A program made the position numbers and the translations under genes. Shown here one piece after another: positions 14,701 through 27,700 of a stretch of DNA of 64,000 nucleotides (position 1 is the first letter of the stretch; each line of letters begins with the position of its first letter). The notes beneath the pieces are model-generated. The model did no database searches. It was not told where the DNA came from and worked only from the letters and a program-made list of their open reading frames with translations. Origin of the DNA: Rhabdornis inornatus (Eukaryota; Chordata; Aves; Passeriformes; Rhabdornithidae); the NCBI GenBank assembly GCA_013397075.1, contig VWZS01003937.1, positions 3,834,469 to 3,898,468 of the forward strand. The letters are read 5' to 3'.

Positions 14701-17700
14701 TTCAGTGTCTATCTGTGAAATGTGATAAAACTTCGTTATTAATACTGCTTAATGAAAGCTTTCTTCAAGTACCCTACATTTTTCCTTGTAAAACTGACTG
14801 TGTCCTTTACACAGGCCAGTGTTGCAAATAACACCATCTTTCTTTATCCTTGTTTATGTGACTATAATGCACCTCCTAGGTCTATTTGGTAAATCAGTAT
14901 TGCTCTGAAGACTGAGGTCCCCTAAGGAAAAGCTTGACAGCAAGATTGTTTTTCAGTTCTTCTCTGAAACATCCAACGTTCAAACACCATAGGCCTCCTG
15001 TTGTTTCAGACACAGGCTCTAGCCCAATCCTCTCTACAGCTGAAGCCAGTGGACAAACTGACACTGAATTCCATGAGATTTGGATCAAGCCTCATGGGGC
15101 TTACTTTAGGAATGCCAGAGGTCAATTCATTTTCAGAATCAAGGCTTGAGCACAGACAGCAAGATATTTCAGTTCTGAAATTATTAAAAAATCATTGTAT
15201 TTATGAGTTACTGTTTATCTTCTGATCTATGATAGTTCACCAAAGTGATATCAAATTATCATTTTATCACTTTCTCTCTCTACCTCAAAGCAATATCAGA
15301 GAAAAGCATGACTTGACAAGAATAAAGTTGGTAAATATAAATGTCTTCATCAAAAGAGTGAGTGCCACAGAATGCAAGTAACCTATTTTCGAAGCACTGA
15401 CAAAATCATGTTCTTTCTGTTCAAAAAGTTTTCATAATCATTGAAAAATAAAAGAGATGGTTCTTGATATTTTTTCTTGCAGTTGAAAATTGACAATAAT
15501 TGTGAGATATCTAAAAGTTATTCCAGGTCACTGGTATTCCAAATGTTCTGAAAACTCATAATTAATTAAAGAGCAATTGCACTCTGAACATGATAAAAAC
15601 AGTAAGTTGAACTCAGTGCATTCATACCTTGCACTCCAAATCTTATTTCTCATAGTATAGGTGTTTGTGGCCTTGTATAAATTACATTTTGTTTATCCTG
15701 TCACAGTTTTAAAAAAGAAGCTAAGAGAGAAAGAAGACTAAGAAGGAAGAAGTTGCTTTTGCCTGTCTAACCTGTAAACTCAAGATCTTCAAAAGATCTC
15801 CACCACTTCTATCTCCTTAGCATTCTTTAGAGATGTGAGTTGAAATAAAATTATTGATGTGCCTTAAAATTGACTTTTATTTTCACAGCAAGTGAATATA
15901 AATAAATAAACTTGATAGCAATCCTATTTTTGTCTCTCTAGGCTTCCATCTTCCCTGGGCAACTCAACTGAGAAAAGCAAAGGATCCTTTAGATTACACT
16001 TGCCAAATGGAATGACTTATTTTTCCCACATACTGCCAAAAATACTTCATAAATCCTTGTTTTTCCCTCCAACTCATTTGTATACCTGTTTGTTCCTGTC
16101 AGTGACTGATTAGGGATCAGCTTGATCTGATCTCATTTCCAGCACTGATGTTTGGACTTAGCAGCTTCCCCTCTTCGCGGATATTTGCTGTTGCATTTCC
16201 TCCTGCAGGGGTTTTAGTCTTTCATTTTACTTTAAGTTTTTGTTTCCTTTTGCAACCTCAACATTTACTGTCGATTGCTTTCTGGGTTAGGCTCTGTCCG
16301 TGCCATGCTCCAGATGGCACCAAGTTGTAAAATGACAAAGAATTGACTGGATTACTATATGGTTTGATCCTGTCACATGTGAGTTGTCTCCAACGTTGCA
16401 GCAGGTGCCTAAGGTGTGTGCAGGAATTGTTGCACTCCAGCACAATTCCCACCTGGCAATGACAGCTGTTGCCATTACAGTTATTCCTCAAGTTCTCTAC
16501 CAATGAAGAACAACTCTGAAGAAGAGCTGGAGGGACTTCAAGGAGGGAAGATGAACTGAATCTTTGGATCCCCTGGTGAGCTGGATGGGTTTCTCTCAGT
16601 CAGCCTGGGACAATCATGTCTGTCTGCAATAAATTGAAAAGCATGATTGTGTTGAGAGGCACATGAGCTCAGCACATGGTGATAAGGATCACCCTCCCTC
16701 CTAGCTGGCATACACAGTTCTTGGACAGCAGACAGAGAAACAACCACGCAGATTGGACTGCCTGAGAGGGGCTTTTCTAATAGAGAAGAAGGGGAAAAAA
16801 GAGGGGTGGATTGTTTTCATACTATTTGAAAAGTAAACTGCTTTGATACAATTTCTCTGCCAGGTTCACACCAGGTAAAAATCTGGTATCATATACTTAC
16901 ATCAAGAAGTTATTTTCAAGCATTATATTTGCTGCATAGAATGTATTTCATTTTTTAAAACTGACAGTATTTCAAAGATATTCCTTTGTCTGTACCATTA
17001 CAAAAGTAGGTTGCCCATACAAAATAAGGCCCAAACTTGTTTCTGTTTGGATGCTACATACTAAAGAAGCAATGATTATAGTTCAGCTAGTAGAACATCT
17101 GCCTCTGAGTCAGTAATTGCTGAGTGTCCCTGCACTGAATTTAGGGGTCACTGGGGCTGCTGAATGTGCTGTTCTTGTATGAAATATGAAACGAAAATTC
17201 TAGTCACTTGTTGGACATTAAACAACTGATGACAGCTTTCATCAGAGACCCATAGTAGCTTTGCTCCTCTAGCTGTGCCAGGTAATTACATTCTCTCTAC
17301 CTAAATGAACTTTCAATTACATAGAGTACCTTTCTCCTCTAAACTGCTTAGAAATAATGTTAGGCACCGTTAAATGATTTCCCCTGTCCCACCGCAGAGG
17401 TGGCTCAATTTCAGCACAGGACAAGTAGATCCAGGTCCACACAAGGATGCTCCCCTCAAGCACTGGCCTGGCCTCAATTTGGCTGGCTGCTGTGCTCTCA
17501 GGCATCACCATAGCCTCATCCATCCTCTGCAACCCCAGCTGCTGCAAGGAAGAGGCCCTGCTGAAATTTGCTCATCACTCTCCCTTCTGAGAGGCTGCAG
17601 AAGAGTGCAGCCTTTTTGCACCAGCAGGCAGAGCTCCAGGCAGGCAGTATGGGACAATGGCATTTGGCACAGCTGAACTGAAGGGGACAAACTGGGGGTT

Positions 17701-18654
17701 TTTACAGCCTCAGCTTTGAACTTAATTATTCAGCAACTCAGTTCAGCCACAAATCTGTCTACTGGCATTGCATAGGGGAAAGGTCATTTTGAAAGAATAC
17801 AGGTACATCTGAGTATGAAATTATGTCCCCCCAGCCAGCATTATAGCCATTTACAGCTGAAGAGGAATGTTTATCTCCTGAGCAGTGTAATCTACATCTA
17901 TCTAGTGAAAATATGTTATCAAACAGATTTCTATATTCAGCCTGGAAAAAAAAAATCTCATATACACATTTGCTAAGGGAGAACACAGAAGAAAGAAGCA
18001 AGAAATATGATCTCTTTGTTAACATCAGCTGACATAATAGTACATAGAAACTTCCATGTTTGTTCCAAATGACCATTTCACAGAGAAATTAAGATTTTTT
18101 TTTTTAATTACCAATGACCATTCCTCACTCAAAAAGGCTTTGAGGCAGATACAAATTGCTAGAAAATCTGCAATATACTGCAATCTGCAAGCACAAGTCC
18201 TTCCCACTTCTGTGCACCCGCAGCCATTCCTGCTCAGCAGCTTGCTTCCCGCTGTGCTGTTTTGCCTGCAGATTTAGAACTCCCATCATTTTTACCTCAG
18301 ATAACCTCAGCCCAGCTTAGACAGCATCCTCCAGATCTGACCCCAATGCAGATCTCACTAAAGGAAAGGGTCTGCTCGGTGTCACTGGGATAATAAGACA
18401 AATACCCTTAAAGCCTGTAGCTCTGATCCCCTGGCGATCTGCTTTCAGTAATCAGATTCTGGAAAGCTGTTACTGTAAGTCAAGTTGGACTGTTGAGAGT
18501 AAGAACTGAGTTGTTGTGAGGCTAACAAACTGAACTAACCACAGAGACTGGTAATAAATGCCTCCTCAAACCATCTTTTGGAAGAGGCAAATGCTTATCA
18601 GAACTATACTGAACTCATGGGAAAGAGGAGAAAAATACCCTAAAGCACTTTGAA

Positions 18655-18740
18655 GTCCCTTTTTTCCTTTTTTTTTTTTTGTTTGTTTTTGGGGGGGTGT
18701 CTGGTTTTTTTTGTTCGGTTGGGGGTTTTTTAGGTTTTTT
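18655..18740. repeat. T-rich/G-rich low-complexity tract
   Basis: Long T runs are punctuated by runs of G (a G7 run, then GGTTGGGGG followed by T runs). The 15-base core GGTTGGGGGTTTTTT also occurs at about 1617-1631. It could be a decayed poly(A) tail on the minus strand or plain low-complexity sequence. Confidence 0.7.
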
Positions 18741-19650
18741 TTAGATAGCAAAAGGAGATGTAGGGAAGATGTTCAGAGCCACTATGAGCTTTGAGCATGA
18801 TGCTAGTTTATGACCCAGTTATCTCACAAACTCTGCTGGATTCTTTCATGGCTATGAATTTTCATATAATACTGAAAAGATTAATTCCTACAGACTACCA
18901 TTGTTTCTCGTTTCATTTTGGGGGATTTACTTTTACCAGCTGATAAGAAATACTAAAATGGCTTGCTTTCTTAATTACAAGAGAAATCCTGAAAACAAGG
19001 ATACATTATAGGATTATGAATTTAGTCTAAAATACAACTTTTTTTTTTCCTAGAGTTTACATAATGGGGAAGAATCTATGAGGCTGAAGAGGTAGAGAAA
19101 AAAAAAAAAGACTGATACTACTACATCTAATTCAATAAAGTGAGAGCACAGAATAAGGAGATTTTAAAACCAGTGTTGCAGTGTACTGAGTGATGTACTG
19201 TGGAGAAGATTTGTAGTTTGATCTAAGGTTAAACAGAGATATGAACATATTTTGGCATCATCAGGAAAACAAACAGATACCTCATCTGGAAGTCCCATCA
19301 ACTTGACTTTCAGATCCAGTCCTTACTTCTCCTTAGCATGATCCTTCCAGTAATCCTAAACCAGAATTTTTGATATGAAAGTACACACTTTGAGTCTTTT
19401 TTCCCCTTCACAACAAAAACCAGCAGCACTTGGAACTGAGTACAGTGTAAAAAAATACAATGAGAGAGAATTAGACCGATCATCATTGCAAAAATGTAAC
19501 TGCCTCTTTGCCATATGCACATGCTCTTCAGATTTCCATATTGCTTCTCACTGCTTTAACTGGTGGGCATAAATTACTTCAAAAATCCATACCATCCTCA
19601 TTGTGAAAAGGAGAGAGGAAAGAGAGCTCTGCTTTGAGTTGCTGACACTT

Positions 19651-19694
19651 AAAAAACCAAAACCAAACCAAATCAAACCAAACCAAACCAAACC
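19651..19694. repeat. (AAACC)n simple repeat
   Basis: About eight slightly degenerate copies of the pentamer AAACC (read as AACCA/AAACC) in 44 bp. This is an A-rich microsatellite with no transposon body recognised next to it. Confidence 0.85.
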
Positions 19695-22600
19695 TCACAA
19701 GAAAAACAAAACTCTACATGTGCATTATTACTGGCTGGGAGTTGCCATCAGTAATGAAACAGTTACTAACACACACTATTAGATCTCTACAGATCACTCC
19801 CTGTAACCTCTGATTCCTGCTGAATCTATTGCCCTTGCTTTGCTCAGTCCTAACCACCTTTCTGTCACACCTACCCCCCACGCCCTAAGCACATTCTCTC
19901 TCCTGTTGTCAAAATTTTATTTTTTTTTTGTTTCTCCATGAAAAAGGAAGAATTAGCAGTCTGACCTCACTGCAGCAGGCTAAAGGGTAGCATCAGATAT
20001 GGCAGAGAAGCTGAGGAAGGCAGCAGCAAGAGTACTGAAGTACAGAGTATTAGAAATTAATTGTGTAGGTATACATTTAACTGTAATTTGCTTACAGCTA
20101 AGCATGAGTGGGTCCTGCTCAAAAATTAGCATAGGTGAACTCTAAATGAGCTCTATTTCTGTTAACATGAATGGCTAAACAGAGGATAAACAAAGACTGG
20201 TTTTCTTCAAATAAGGCTGAGACCCTGGAGGGCCCCAAGGCTGGCCCAAGCTGTAAGATAAGAGTTGCCCATGTGGGCATGGAGAAAGACTTCAATGAGG
20301 TGTTGGTGGACCCCATAAATTGCCAATGGACCCAGAGGAGCGGGGCAGGTGAAGATCTGGGACACAGACTGTGAGGGTATAAAGGGCCAGGAATTTCTTG
20401 GTCCAGGATCCCTCTCCAGAGACACAGATTGAGCATCCATGCGTGACAGATGAAGCAAGAAAAGGCAGGGATAGGAACTATGGCATTGGAGACCACAGAT
20501 AGAGGACATTGCTTTGGGACAGGATCTGTGCCAGGACAAGGACAGGATCTGGTGAAAAACCAATGACAAGGGCAACAGCAGCAGGCTGAGAGAGCATGTG
20601 GTGTGTACCAGGGTTTATAGGCACAAGAATACATTTCATCAAGAACTTTAAGCTGAAGCCTGGATCCCCAAACCTCCATATTTATGTTTTCAGCACTTTG
20701 TTCTGAACCCTGTAAAGGCTGAAGTGTCTATCTTGGGTATCTATGAGGTAGCACACCTATAAAAAAGGTAAAAGCTGTCTATTGCTCCTGTTTACTCAGG
20801 TAGCTTAAATAGGAGGATGTCTGCTCTAGATCTGAGGATACCATTTTGCTAGGGGCCTACTTGGAATCCCCTGTGATAGGTGTTAGAATATACTTGGGGT
20901 TTCACCTTTTTAGGCAGACATATAAAAATATACCTGGGAAAAAAGTGTCAAAATTTGGATCCGACAATTTTTATTTAAAACGGATGAAAAGGGATGCCTA
21001 AGAATTGAATGATCTTTAGCTGAAAATCTAATTTCTCTTTGGATAACCATTGTATGGCATCATATATCAGGTTCCAATTATACTCAGCAAATCCTAAATT
21101 CTCTTCTGCCAAGTGGCTGAGATTCACATCATTCCCAAAGCACCACAGAACAGTCTGATCTCTGTTCCTCCACATCAGTGATAAAAGCCATAGGCCTCAT
21201 GAGAAACAGAGCGTGTGCAGGCACTTTAACTACAGGGGCAAATGGAAAAGTAAAGCATGTGTAACTAATTATTAATTTGTCCTGCTTATGCCCAGTTTGT
21301 GATATCTGGATCCTGACTGGCCTGTGACAAGTAATTCTAACTGCAAGTTAACCCAATGAGAGACATCTTCCCAACACAAAAAGGATACTGACAGATGAGC
21401 TCTGGTGCATCTTGTTTAGCAACTTTTAAAATATCCCTGATGCACAGCTGACTAATGTGACCCATGCCACGTTGCTGCAAACTTTGGAGTATTACTTTAA
21501 ATTTCTAATGAAGGTAGCTTTGAGTAAAGGTGCTGCTCTGTGCAAGGTAGCTTGAAGCAGAGGTGTATGTCCTTTTGTCAGTTCTGTTGGCTGGAAAATC
21601 ATTCCTAGGAATCACAAACCAGGCATTTAAAATTAGTCCATGTTCTTTACCACAACCTACCTTCAGCTCCCCGTGTCCTCATTCCAATGTGGATAACAAT
21701 ACTACCTTCCAACACAGGGCTGTCATAATGAGGAATTCCATTAACATCTGTGGATAACTCAGTTATTAGAGGGGAAAGCATCAGAGAAAAGGCTGTAGGG
21801 AACAGTCTTAATGTATCAGTTGAAGGTACACTACAATGCATATAGATCACCACATTTGGAGAGAGAGTTGTTAGTAAGTGATGCACAAATGATATACAGG
21901 CATTGTGTAACCTCCCAGTGAATTAGGAAAGGAAAACCATCACATGTGAAAATGTAAATTAAATCCATGCAGTAATGCATTTCCATAAGGAGACGTTATG
22001 GGACACCACTCTTGTGGAACTTCCTAATTTTTTATGACATAGCAACATGTATTTTTAATGTGGGGTTTTTTGAGGTAACGTCCTTAGCAAAGATCAGTTT
22101 TGACAAGTAACATGTTTCTGTAGTTCAGTTCTGGGAACCAACAAAGACCAAGAGGTCTATACAGCTAACAAAAGCTTGCTTCATTACCAAAAGACATAAC
22201 TGCAAAGGACTCCAGCTTCCATTATCACCCTGCTACAACTAGGTCAGAATAAAGAAAGCAGTGGATTTAGATTTTAAAAGATAATTATGAATTTAGTATG
22301 AATGAAGGCTAAATAAGGCTGTCAGTTGAGAGAAGGGTCACTGAAAACCCAAAAAGTGGATTTTTTTTTTCCTTTTTCAGATTACAAAGCTGAGCCGTAA
22401 GATAGCATAAAAGTCTCTATTACGGTAAACATGGCAACAAAGTGCCTAAAGGACACAAGTGTGAAGAAAATGCACTCAGAATTTAATGAGATCAGGTAAA
22501 CTGAAGAAAAATTAAGATAAGGTGGTCTAGATAAAATAATACAAGCTTTTTCAAATAGCTGTCTTCTGGGAGAAAAAAGGGGGGTATTGCATGGAGAACA

Positions 22601-23545
22601 AGTAAATGTATTTGCTAATTAGCAGAAAGATAGTACAGTGCAACAAAGTTTTTGCAGTCAGGCGCTCTTGGTTGACACTGTTAATCTACAATAATGATGG
22701 TTTTAAATGCCTTTAGTTTCATAAAAGCTGTGAGCACAATTTTATTTTTCACAATCAACTTGGACAGAAGTAGCATCATGCCCAACAGGGGAAAAAATTT
22801 TCTTCATTCCAGGGCAAAAAGCATTAAAAAGCACAACAGGTTGTCTGACAAATCAATCCCTGAAGTGTCATGTGAACATGAACAAAGATTTGCAAAAGCT
22901 TCCTCAACTGTAAGTAGTTTGAAAACAATTGTCACAGAGGCTTAAAACACATTTAAAACACGAAAAAGCCATGGGAGTCTGGGAACAAAACTGAAAGTAT
23001 GTAGAGGCTTAAGTCAAAATCACCATATCTGGGTATTTCTTGAAGAGAAAACTCCACAAACAAAGCAGGGTCATGGGAATAGGAATGCACCTCTAAACAA
23101 TCTGGCTTTACAATGGCAGCATATTCCCAGAACTCCAATTTTATACCCTGCTTTCGTTTGGATTTTGAATAATCCAAAATTGCCCTATTTTTTTTTTTTT
23201 TAAGAGACTCCAGAGATGCAAACATGTCACAGAGAAAGAGGGGAAAGCATAAAAGGCACAAAATCAGAGTTGGCACATTGAGGTTGTATTGCTGTGGCTG
23301 CACTGGAAGTTTTGGGGATTCCCGTGCCTGGAGCATGGTTCTCTCTCCACAGTCTTCTCAGGAAAGCATCTGGGTATTTCTGTAAAGCACAGCAATAATC
23401 CTCTCTGTGAATAACGCTGGAAGACAGACAGTAAGCTAACTCCCAGATTGAGACATTTGACTTACAAAGCAGATAGACCTAGGTTTGTGTAGTTGCAACG
23501 CTTGGAGATAAAACACTTCGGAACAAAACTTGGCTGTGGGGATGT

Positions 23546-23965
23546 GAAAGTGTCGTGGATTAAGTCCAGCTGGAAATTAAGTACCACAGCTGCTCGCTCA
23601 GCCACCTCCCCCCGCCCTCCCCCCCGGTGGAATAGGAAGAAGAATCTAAAATAAAGCACGTAGGTTGAGATAAGAACAGTTTAATAATTGAAAACAAAGT
23701 ACAAATAAAAAAGGTGAATATCCCTTTGGCCAGTTTGGGTCACCTGTCACCGCTATGCTCCCTCCCAGTTTCTCTTGTGTACCTTTTCCCCGGCAGAGCA
23801 TGAGACAGACACACAGAGACAAAAAGGAGCCCTTAGGAAAAGTACGACTTAGCAAAAATCAAAGCATCAGTATATTATCAATATTATCCTCATTCTGAAT
23901 CAAAACCACGGCACTCTACAGGCTACTGAGCAGACATCTATTCCTGCCCAAACCGGGACAGAAAG
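23546..23965. mobile_element. Solo LTR of an avian endogenous retrovirus, with target-site duplication
   Basis: The element at 23551-23960 begins with TG (tgtcgtggattaag) and ends with CA (aaccgggaca). It is flanked by an exact 5-bp direct repeat GAAAG at 23546-23550 and 23961-23965, as expected for a retroviral insertion. Its text matches the LTR family at 50636-51186: 'ctaagtaccac' near the start, 'aatatccctttggccagtttgg' in the middle and the 'ccagctac'-type end. It lacks roughly 140 bp of the interior of that copy. No gag, pol or env remnant lies beside it, so it is a solo LTR from recombination. A 5-bp duplication suggests an ERVL-like class, which I infer. It ends about 545 bp before the FAM89A start codon. 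Confidence 0.85.
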
Positions 23966-24325
23966 AAACATCGTGCTGGAAAGGGAGAGCATCGTCGCGT
24001 TATCAGGCGACTGCTGTAACACCACGGCCACAGAAGAACTGGTCACCCTCCGCCTGTAGCAGTTGATCCGCTTTCATGCCTGCTTTCACTGCGCTTCATC
24101 CCTCCCCCAGGCCCTGGGCCGAGCCCGGAGACTCAGCCCCGCTGCCGCAGGGCCCTCCTGCCTCCCGCTGCCCGGGGACAGAGCGCTGCCGCGGGGCTGC
24201 TCCCGGGGGGCACCGCCTGAGGCCGCGCCCGCACGGCCTCGCCTCGCCTCATACAAAGCAGTCGAGGTGCGGCCACCGAGCGCGGCCCCAACCCTGACCC
24301 GGGGCACCTACGGCGCGGCCGCCAA

Positions 24326-24348
24326 GCCATCGCCATCGCCATCGCCAC
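24326..24348. repeat. (GCCATC)n hexamer repeat in the FAM89A promoter
   Basis: Nearly four copies of GCCATC lie about 160 bp upstream of the FAM89A start codon. GCCAT is the core of YY1-type sites, so it could be a YY1-binding cluster, but it may equally be a short GC-rich microsatellite. Confidence 0.6.
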
Positions 24349-24504
24349 CCCGCTACCTCCCTTCTCCGTCCTGCCCTCCTTCCCCTCCGCCGGCCCCGCG
24401 CGGCTCCCCCGCCCCCGCCCGGCCCGGAGGCGGGGCGGGCTCCGGGCGGCACCTCCCGCGGCGGGGCCGAGGCGGCTCCTTCCGTCGGTGGCCGCGGCTG
24501 CAGC

Positions 24505-24759
24505 ATGAGCGGGCCGGGGCTGCTGGGGCCCGGCGGCGGCGCGGGGCTGCCGCCGCTGCCCAAGAGCCTGAGCGGGCTGCTGAACTCCTCGTCCTCGGGC
24601 GGCGGCGGCGGCCAGGGCGGGCGCTGGCGGGATCTGGAGCGGCTCTACGCGCAGAAGTCCCGCATCCAAGACGAGCTGAGCGGCGGCGGCCGGGGCTCGC
24701 CGCGCCCGCCCAAGCCTCCCCACCTGGACGCGGCGCTGGCCCTGCTCCGCAAGGAGATG
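24505..24759 (+). CDS. FAM89A: FAM89A coding exon 1
   Basis: 85 codons, from ATG at 24505 to the ATG codon immediately before the GTGAGC donor at 24760. It encodes the glycine/serine-rich N-terminus and the LPPLPKSLSGLL and LERLYAQKSRIQDEL motifs. Open frames on the other strand and in other frames here are GC-rich shadows. Confidence 0.93.
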
Positions 24760-27700
24760 GTGAGCGGGGCGGGCCGGGGCTCGGCGGGGGCGGTGGACGT
24801 GGCGAGCGGGCTGGGGCACCGCCACCTCCCGGGGGCCAGAGCAGCCCCCGTTACCCGGGCCGGGGCCGGGGCCGGTGGCGGCGGGGCCGCTCCCGGTGCG
24901 GACGAGGAGCCGCTCACCCCGCCCTGCGGCACCCACCGGGACCGGCACCCACGCTGAAAGGCTAGCGTTAAAAAATACCCCCAGGGTCGGCACTGATCCG
25001 TGCAGCTCGAGTGGCAGTGGTTCGGTGTAGTTTTCTCCAGGAATCTATTTGGATCGTGTAGCGCGGCGGTATTATAGCGAAATTCTTCCGGGCGACCTGG
25101 CGCACCTTTTGATTAAACACTAATTGGGTGTTGGTGCTTGGCTGGTGCAAGCTGCAGCTGTAATGACTAATAATAGCCTAAGCCTTGCGCGCTGAGGATT
25201 CTGTAGAATCACTACAAGAAAGACAAGGAGCTGCTGGAGAGGGTCCAGCGGAGGGCCACAAAGATAATTAGGGGTCTGGAACATCTTTCGTATGAAGAGA
25301 GGCTGCAGGACATGGGCCTGTTTAGTCTAGAGAAAAGAAGACTGAGAGGGAATCTCATTAATAGACAGAAATATCTGTAAGGTGAGTCTCGAGAGGGTGG
25401 TGCCCGACTCTTTCTGGTGGTGCCCAGCAACAGCATGAAGAGCAATGGCCCTAAACTGGAGCACAAGGAGTTCCACCTCAGAAAGAGGACAAACTTCTTT
25501 TAATTGAGAGTAGCAGAGCACTGGAACAGGCTGCCCAGGGAGCTCGTGGAGTCTCTGTGTCTGGAGACATTCAAAACCCACCTGGATGTGTTCATGTGTC
25601 ACCTGCTTAAGGTGACCCTGCTTTGGCAGGAGGGTTGGATTGGATGATCTCCAGAGGTGTCTTCCAAGTCTAATAACTCAGTGAAGCACGTAAAATATGA
25701 TATTGCTGAAAATCCGCCCAGTTCAAGACTGTTTTTCTCAGGCTAAAAAGGTGATTTAGGACAAGAAGCTCTTTTGAAAGGTCCTTCTGTGGATTTAGAA
25801 GGACAGTGTAGTGTGAAATCTTAGTCTGCGACCAGTGTTTCAGCAGTTAGAGATAATTCTTAAAACTGTGTATTAGAATTGCCAGTTTGCATTAAAGCTC
25901 AGGATAGGTGTCTGTTGACTGCCAGGCTATCTTCTGCAATGCTGTAAAAGGAAACAAGGACATCTGGTCTTAGTCGTCTTAAGCCTTTCCAAAAAAGCGA
26001 AGATAACTCATTAAGCAAGTCTAATCTATTTTTTTACTAATGGGAAATCAAATGAGATTCTTCTCAAAGTAATTTGATAATCAGACTTACCCTTTAAACT
26101 TTCCTTTACTATCCTGTTATCTTTGATGATAATTTGATAAAATACTTCTGAGGAAAAAGATACTTCTAAACACATCAAAGACTTTCAAGCAACAGGCTTC
26201 TTGGTTCCAGATGTACTTTTTTGTGGCCTGTACAAATTATAGAGACTCTTGTGTACTAATAGGCTGCCTTTCATCAAGAAGATAAAAGCACTCTATTACT
26301 GATATTGAACGTTCTTTCTTGGCAGTAGTCAAAGATATTTGTATGGAGTTATGGGTTTGCTTTAAATTTTCCGTGGTGAGTGAGGAAGAAATGCACAGAG
26401 CATCTTTCCCTGCATGACCAAGCAAGGTACTGTGTATGTAAGTTTTTAAAGCTGAGAAAGTGATGAACTTGGATGCTTTGGAGAGGGGGGGAGGGAAAGA
26501 GAGGTCATTTCAGAGCTGTGTTTGTGAGGAACAGAATTATTACGTGGAATTGTATGCTATAGGTTGTCTTATCAGGAGTCCAACACAGCTTGGCTGGCAT
26601 TAAAAACTGTGCTAATGCTATCAGGGTTGGACATTTCTTCAGGCTTTTCTTACCTCAGGGATCATACTTGAAAGTTTTGAAGAGGCTGCATTTTTCTCAG
26701 TAGACTTCTTGTTCAATATTAGTGGCAGGAACAGAAAAATAAGGNTGCGGACGAGGAGCCGCTCACCCCGCCCTGCGGCACCCACCGGGACCGGCACCCA
26801 CGCTGAAAGGCTAGCGTTAAAAAATACCCCCAGGGTCGGCACTGATCCGTGCAGCTCGAGTGGCAGTGGTTCGGTGTAGTTTTCTCCAGGAATCTATTTG
26901 GATCGTGTAGCGCGGCGGTATTATAGCGAAATTCTTCCGGGCGACCTGGCGCACCTTTTGATTAAACACTAATTGGGTGTTGGTGCTTGGCTGGTGCAAG
27001 CTGCAGCTGTAATGACTAATAATAGCCTAAGCCTTGCGCGCTGAGGATTCTGTAGAATCACTACAAGAAAGACAAGGAGCTGCTGGAGAGGGTCCAGCGG
27101 AGGGCCACAAAGATAATTAGGGGTCTGGAACATCTTTCGTATGAAGAGAGGCTGCAGGACATGGGCCTGTTTAGTCTAGAGAAAAGAAGACTGAGAGGGA
27201 ATCTCATTAATAGACAGAAATATCTGTAAGGTGAGTCTCGAGAGGGTGGTGCCCGACTCTTTCTGGTGGTGCCCAGCAACAGCATGAAGAGCAATGGCCC
27301 TAAACTGGAGCACAAGGAGTTCCACCTCAGAAAGAGGACAAACTTCTTTTAATTGAGAGTAGCAGAGCACTGGAACAGGCTGCCCAGGGAGCTCGTGGAG
27401 TCTCTGTGTCTGGAGACATTCAAAACCCACCTGGATGTGTTCATGTGTCACCTGCTTAAGGTGACCCTGCTTTGGCAGGAGGGTTGGATTGGATGATCTC
27501 CAGAGGTGTCTTCCAAGTCTAATAACTCAGTGAAGCACGTAAAATATGATATTGCTGAAAATCCGCCCAGTTCAAGACTGTTTTTCTCAGGCTAAAAAGG
27601 TGATTTAGGACAAGAAGCTCTTTTGAAAGGTCCTTCTGTGGATTTAGAAGGACAGTGTAGTGTGAAATCTTAGTCTGCGACCAGTGTTTCAGCAGTTAGA

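Larger units (their letters stand above)
11744..23545. other. Intergenic DNA, no supportable gene
   Basis: No exon or RNA gene can be supported. It contains T-rich and G-rich low-complexity DNA at 18655-18740, an AAACC pentamer repeat at 19651-19694 and a 186-codon minus-strand open frame at 20119-20679. That frame has no recognisable similarity and is probably chance. A tRNA-like fragment near 17070-17120 lacks a proper T arm. Confidence 0.55.
24060..25110. promoter_or_regulatory. CpG-island promoter of FAM89A
   Basis: Very GC-rich, CpG-dense sequence begins abruptly in AT-rich surroundings and spans FAM89A exon 1 and the start of intron 1. Several GC boxes (GGGGCGGGGC-type and its complement) sit at about 24405-24440, and no TATA box is evident. 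A (GCCATC)n hexamer run lies at 24326-24348. The architecture is that of a broad CpG-island promoter; the exact transcription start cannot be placed from sequence alone. Confidence 0.8.

Noticed and set aside
17070..17125. tRNA-like stretch (tatagttcagctagtagaac...)
   Set aside because: A D-arm-like stem GTTC/GAAC is present, but the anticodon stem is poor and no T arm or B box follows. At best it is a decayed tRNA-derived SINE piece.
19651..19694. Interstitial telomere-like repeat
   Set aside because: The unit is AAACC, not the vertebrate telomere CCCTAA/TTAGGG.
24063..24993. Long open frames of 300 and 286 codons on both strands across the FAM89A CpG island
   Set aside because: They are GC-rich shadows lacking stop codons because of base composition. 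The true frame is the 24505 start, supported by family motifs and a splice donor.
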